This document shows positions 61,570 to 64,000 of a stretch of 64,000 nt of DNA, one piece after another. Positions within the stretch are counted from its first letter, which is position 1. Every line of letters begins with the position of its first letter. Source of the DNA: Sabellastarte sp. h YS-2021 (lineage: Eukaryota > Annelida > Polychaeta > Sabellida > Sabellidae); assembly GCA_964017235.1 (NCBI GenBank), contig OZ024934.1, positions 78,582,706 to 78,646,705 of the forward strand, written 5' to 3'. Below the pieces are notes generated by a model. The model had not been told where the DNA came from. It ran no database searches and was given only the letters and a program-made list of their open reading frames with translations. Made by a program: the position numbers and the translations under genes.

Positions 61570-61904
61570 GGTGACAAATCAGGTTAGTAGGGGTTGTGCG
61601 GTGTCCCCTAAGGTACTAAATGAGATGTGCAAATGCGCCTGTTTCATAACATATAGCATTTATTTTATCAATAAAGTATATAAGGTTAAGGTGCAATTAA
61701 TGAGTTGACACAGGTGGAAATGTGGAATGTGTAATAACATTACACATTCCACATTTCCACCTGTGTCAACTCATTAATTGCACCTTAACCTTATATACTT
61801 TATTGATAAAATAAATGCTATATGTTATGAAACAGGCGCATTTGCACATCTCATTTAGTACCTTAGGGGACACCGCACAACCCCTACTAACCTGATTTGT
61901 CACC
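61570..61904. promoter_or_regulatory. Shared 5' region between the two Penelope ORFs
   Basis: These 335 bp are two mirror copies of the same 5' leader meeting at 61737. If it carries a promoter, both ORFs would be driven divergently. I looked for the hammerhead ribozyme core (CTGANGA ... GAAA) often found in Penelope terminal repeats and did not find one here. Confidence 0.5.
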
Positions 61905-64000
61905 ATGGCTCAATCTAAGGCAGACTTAGAACTAGCAGCCATGAATGCCCCACCAGGCATTCTACCACCTAATACTAAATTTGAAAGTTATATAGGTCAC
62001 AATGTCATCAATATCTCTAATTATGAACTCAATGAACACCAACTTAAAGTGTTGGAAAAAGGACTGACTTTCTGCCCTACACCGCCTAGACCAGACAAGT
62101 CAGAAATCTGGAATGACTTCAAGGAATTCCACAGAAGGTTGGAATTAGCACAGTTTTTCAAACCAACAAATGAAAATATTGACCTTGAAATCACACAAAG
62201 CATTATTGATTTTATGAACAAAAATGCTGAGGACGAATATGAGGACATAACAGTCAATAACCCTTACAATGAAATCCACCAAAAATTCAAAAATAAATCA
62301 AGCTGGAAACCAAATCCACCTAACAAAACACTGGATACTTTCAAAAGAGCATTCAAGATGAACTTATTAGAATGTAAGTTCAACAAAAATCCACTACAAA
62401 ATATAACAAAGGATGAAAGAGCAGGTATGAGGGATTTACAGAACAATCTCCACATAGTCATCAAAAAAGCTGACAAAGGTTCAGCAGTAGTGATAATGAA
62501 CACCACAGATTATCTAAGGGAAGGTTACAGGCAACTTAGCGATGGTAACTTCTACACCAAACTCAAAGATGATCCTACTATTGACATATCCAAAAAGATA
62601 TGCCAAGTACTCACAGATATGAAAAATGTTAACTTGATCACTGAAAAGAACTTCAATTATCTAAACATAGACAATCCAAAATCAGGTAGATTTTACTTAC
62701 TACCCAAAATACATAAAAAAGGTATACCAGGGAGACCAATATGCAGCTCGATTGGTCATCCAACATGTAACATCTCCAAGTTTATTGATGCACATATCAA
62801 AGACTATGTACCCAAGACAGCATCATATGTTAGGGACACACAACATTTTATTAGCAGACTCAAAACTCTAGATAAACTGCCTGAAGGTGCACTATTAGTC
62901 ACATTAGATGTATCCTCTCTCTACACTAACATACCAAATAGGGAAGGGATATTAGCAGTGGCAGCCCACCTAAGGCGTGACAGAACAAAGGATCCTATCA
63001 CCCCGTTCCTCCTCAAATTACTAGAACTAGTATTGCACAGTATGAACTTCACATTTAATGAAGAACATTACTTGCAAGTAGGAGGCACTGCAATGGGCAC
63101 TGCAGTAGCCCCTAATTACGCCAATCTATTCATGGACCGTTTTGAGACAAAAGCCCTAGAAAAGTGGCACCTTAAACCACTGTTATGGCTCAGGTTCATA
63201 GATGATATATTTATGATCTGGACACATGGGCGAGATGAACTCAATAAATTCATCAATTACCTGAACAGTATACATCCCAAAATTAAATTCACATCTGAGA
63301 TTAATGACACACATGTTAACTTTCTGGACACCACAGTCAAGGTTGACGCTGACAGATCCATATACACAACACTGTATGAAAAACCTACAGACACACACCT
63401 GTATTTACATTACCAATCTGCTCACCATAAACCATGCCATCAGAAAGGGCCATTTGGTCAATTCCTCAGAATACGAAGAATATGTACTAAGAACAAAGAT
63501 TTCATTGATAATGGAATGAAAATGATTGAGCATTACATGAAAAGAGGATACCCATTCAAAACCCTCAAAAAACATATGCTAAGAGCTAGTAGATACACAC
63601 AAGATGATTTACTAGAGGTTAAAACAAAAGAAGTTACGACCACCCCTGTCATGACCACTACCTTTAACCCCCAGAACCCTGACATAAAGGGCTTCATTCA
63701 TGACAACTGGAACATTATCCAGCACAGTAATGACTGCTCAAGTACATTCCCAGATAAACCTATCATTGGCTTCAAGAGGTTACCTAACCTAAGAGATATG
63801 CTTACTAAAGCCTCCATTTCATACCCACCAAAAGAAATGGTAAGGACAAAACTAATACCCACCCATTGCACCCGGCTGGGTAAATGCACTTACTGCCCTC
63901 TAATCACTAAAATAAGTGAAATTACCTGTAACATCAGTGGAGATAAATACCAACCTAAAAACCTCCCAAAACTAATCTCATGTGAACTCAGTGATATTGT
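61905..64000 (+). CDS. Second Penelope-like RT, head-to-head, truncated by window end
   Basis: An open frame from ATG 61905 to the window end, about 699 codons, mirrors the copy on the other strand base for base about position 61737. RT motifs A, B and FIDD are intact; the window stops inside the GIY-YIG domain (at LISCELSDI). I found three substitutions relative to the mirror copy: 62449 (Pro to Leu), 62638 (Asn to Ile) and 62839 (Lys to Thr). No insertion or deletion was found in nearly 2.3 kb. The copies are therefore very young but not identical. Confidence 0.93.
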   Translation, partial: MAQSKADLELAAMNAPPGILPPNTKFESYIGHNVINISNYELNEHQLKVLEKGLTFCPTPPRPDKSEIWNDFKEFHRRLELAQFFKPTNENIDLEITQSIIDFMNKNAEDEYEDITVNNPYNEIHQKFKNKSSWKPNPPNKTLDTFKRAFKMNLLECKFNKNPLQNITKDERAGMRDLQNNLHIVIKKADKGSAVVIMNTTDYLREGYRQLSDGNFYTKLKDDPTIDISKKICQVLTDMKNVNLITEKNFNYLNIDNPKSGRFYLLPKIHKKGIPGRPICSSIGHPTCNISKFIDAHIKDYVPKTASYVRDTQHFISRLKTLDKLPEGALLVTLDVSSLYTNIPNREGILAVAAHLRRDRTKDPITPFLLKLLELVLHSMNFTFNEEHYLQVGGTAMGTAVAPNYANLFMDRFETKALEKWHLKPLLWLRFIDDIFMIWTHGRDELNKFINYLNSIHPKIKFTSEINDTHVNFLDTTVKVDADRSIYTTLYEKPTDTHLYLHYQSAHHKPCHQKGPFGQFLRIRRICTKNKDFIDNGMKMIEHYMKRGYPFKTLKKHMLRASRYTQDDLLEVKTKEVTTTPVMTTTFNPQNPDIKGFIHDNWNIIQHSNDCSSTFPDKPIIGFKRLPNLRDMLTKASISYPPKEMVRTKLIPTHCTRLGKCTYCPLITKISEITCNISGDKYQPKNLPKLISCELSDI

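Larger units (their letters stand above)
59474..64000. repeat. Large inverted repeat (Penelope palindrome), arms >=2.26 kb
   Basis: Position x pairs with 123474 minus x over the whole visible arm. The centre is GTAAT-AAC-ATTAC (61731-61743), a 3-bp spacer. The right arm runs off the window, so true arm length is unknown. Both ORFs start 168 bp from the centre and point outward. Confidence 0.95.

Noticed and set aside
58960-61904. Hammerhead ribozyme in the Penelope-like elements
   Set aside because: Known from other Penelope-like elements, but no CTGANGA plus GAAA core with stems was found by eye in the leader or the 3' flank. A covariance-model search would settle it.
59474-64000. Palindrome as pure fold-back sequencing artefact
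   Set aside because: At least three substitutions distinguish the arms. Not excluded fully, since consensus errors could mimic this.

Overview
The window is eukaryotic, intron-containing and AT-rich nuclear DNA from an invertebrate animal. A mollusc, perhaps a bivalve, is my best guess. This rests on the mix of DIRS, Penelope, L2/CR1-like and tandem-repeat-bearing Helitron-like elements and on a gene with a SUEL/rhamnose-lectin-like ectodomain. It is an inference from content, not proof. No prokaryotic operon, CRISPR array or complete rRNA/tRNA gene is visible.

Host genes. (1) Two consecutive exons (5148-5303 and 5974-6130, + strand) encode the C-terminal part of a synaptojanin-type SAC phosphoinositide phosphatase domain. 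The rest of that gene lies to the left of the window or was not recognised. (2) A three-exon gene on the minus strand (54910 down to about 43961) encodes a single-pass membrane protein. It has a signal peptide and cysteine-rich lectin-like ectodomain (exon 1), a transmembrane helix and basic stop-transfer (exon 2), and a roughly 650-residue cytoplasmic tail with four 80-residue repeats rich in tyrosine motifs (exon 3). Splice sites and phases agree across all three exons. A frameshift near the 3' end separates the last 100 codons.

Mobile elements from left to right: a DIRS retrotransposon (about 1-4605, gag, RT/RNase H and frameshifted tyrosine recombinase); small foldback and hAT-like elements around the SAC exons; a decayed second DIRS (about 7700-10900); an almost intact L2/CR1-like LINE (11819-15043); a 20-kb repeat block (15260-36043); small MITEs and a 5S-rRNA-like sequence (40-42.5 kb); a foldback element with CCATGG-rich ends (56076-57982); and two head-to-head Penelope-like elements forming a large palindrome centred on 61737.

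The most striking structure is the repeat block and its relatives at 36.7 and 51.7 kb. At least six nested or adjacent elements (16410-19684, 20755-31418, 23290-29908, 31616-35481, 36657-38236, 51655-53717; a further head at 11119) share one plan. Each has a 5' terminus beginning TTRT or TTAA with a perfect 9-13 bp hairpin, whose stem sequence differs between elements. Then come a GC-rich short repeat and one or more AT-rich tandem arrays (units 133, 147, 155, 157 or 169 bp). Most end with a 3' hairpin and CTRR. Four insertions can be removed to give an exact uninterrupted copy of the surrounding repeat with no target-site duplication. This fits non-autonomous rolling-circle (Helitron/Helentron-like) transposons. 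Three of them (16410, 20755 and 31616) interrupt one older dimeric repeat array. Internal heads at 17931 and 34379 show that some elements are chimeras. No Rep/helicase gene is present, so an autonomous partner must lie elsewhere.
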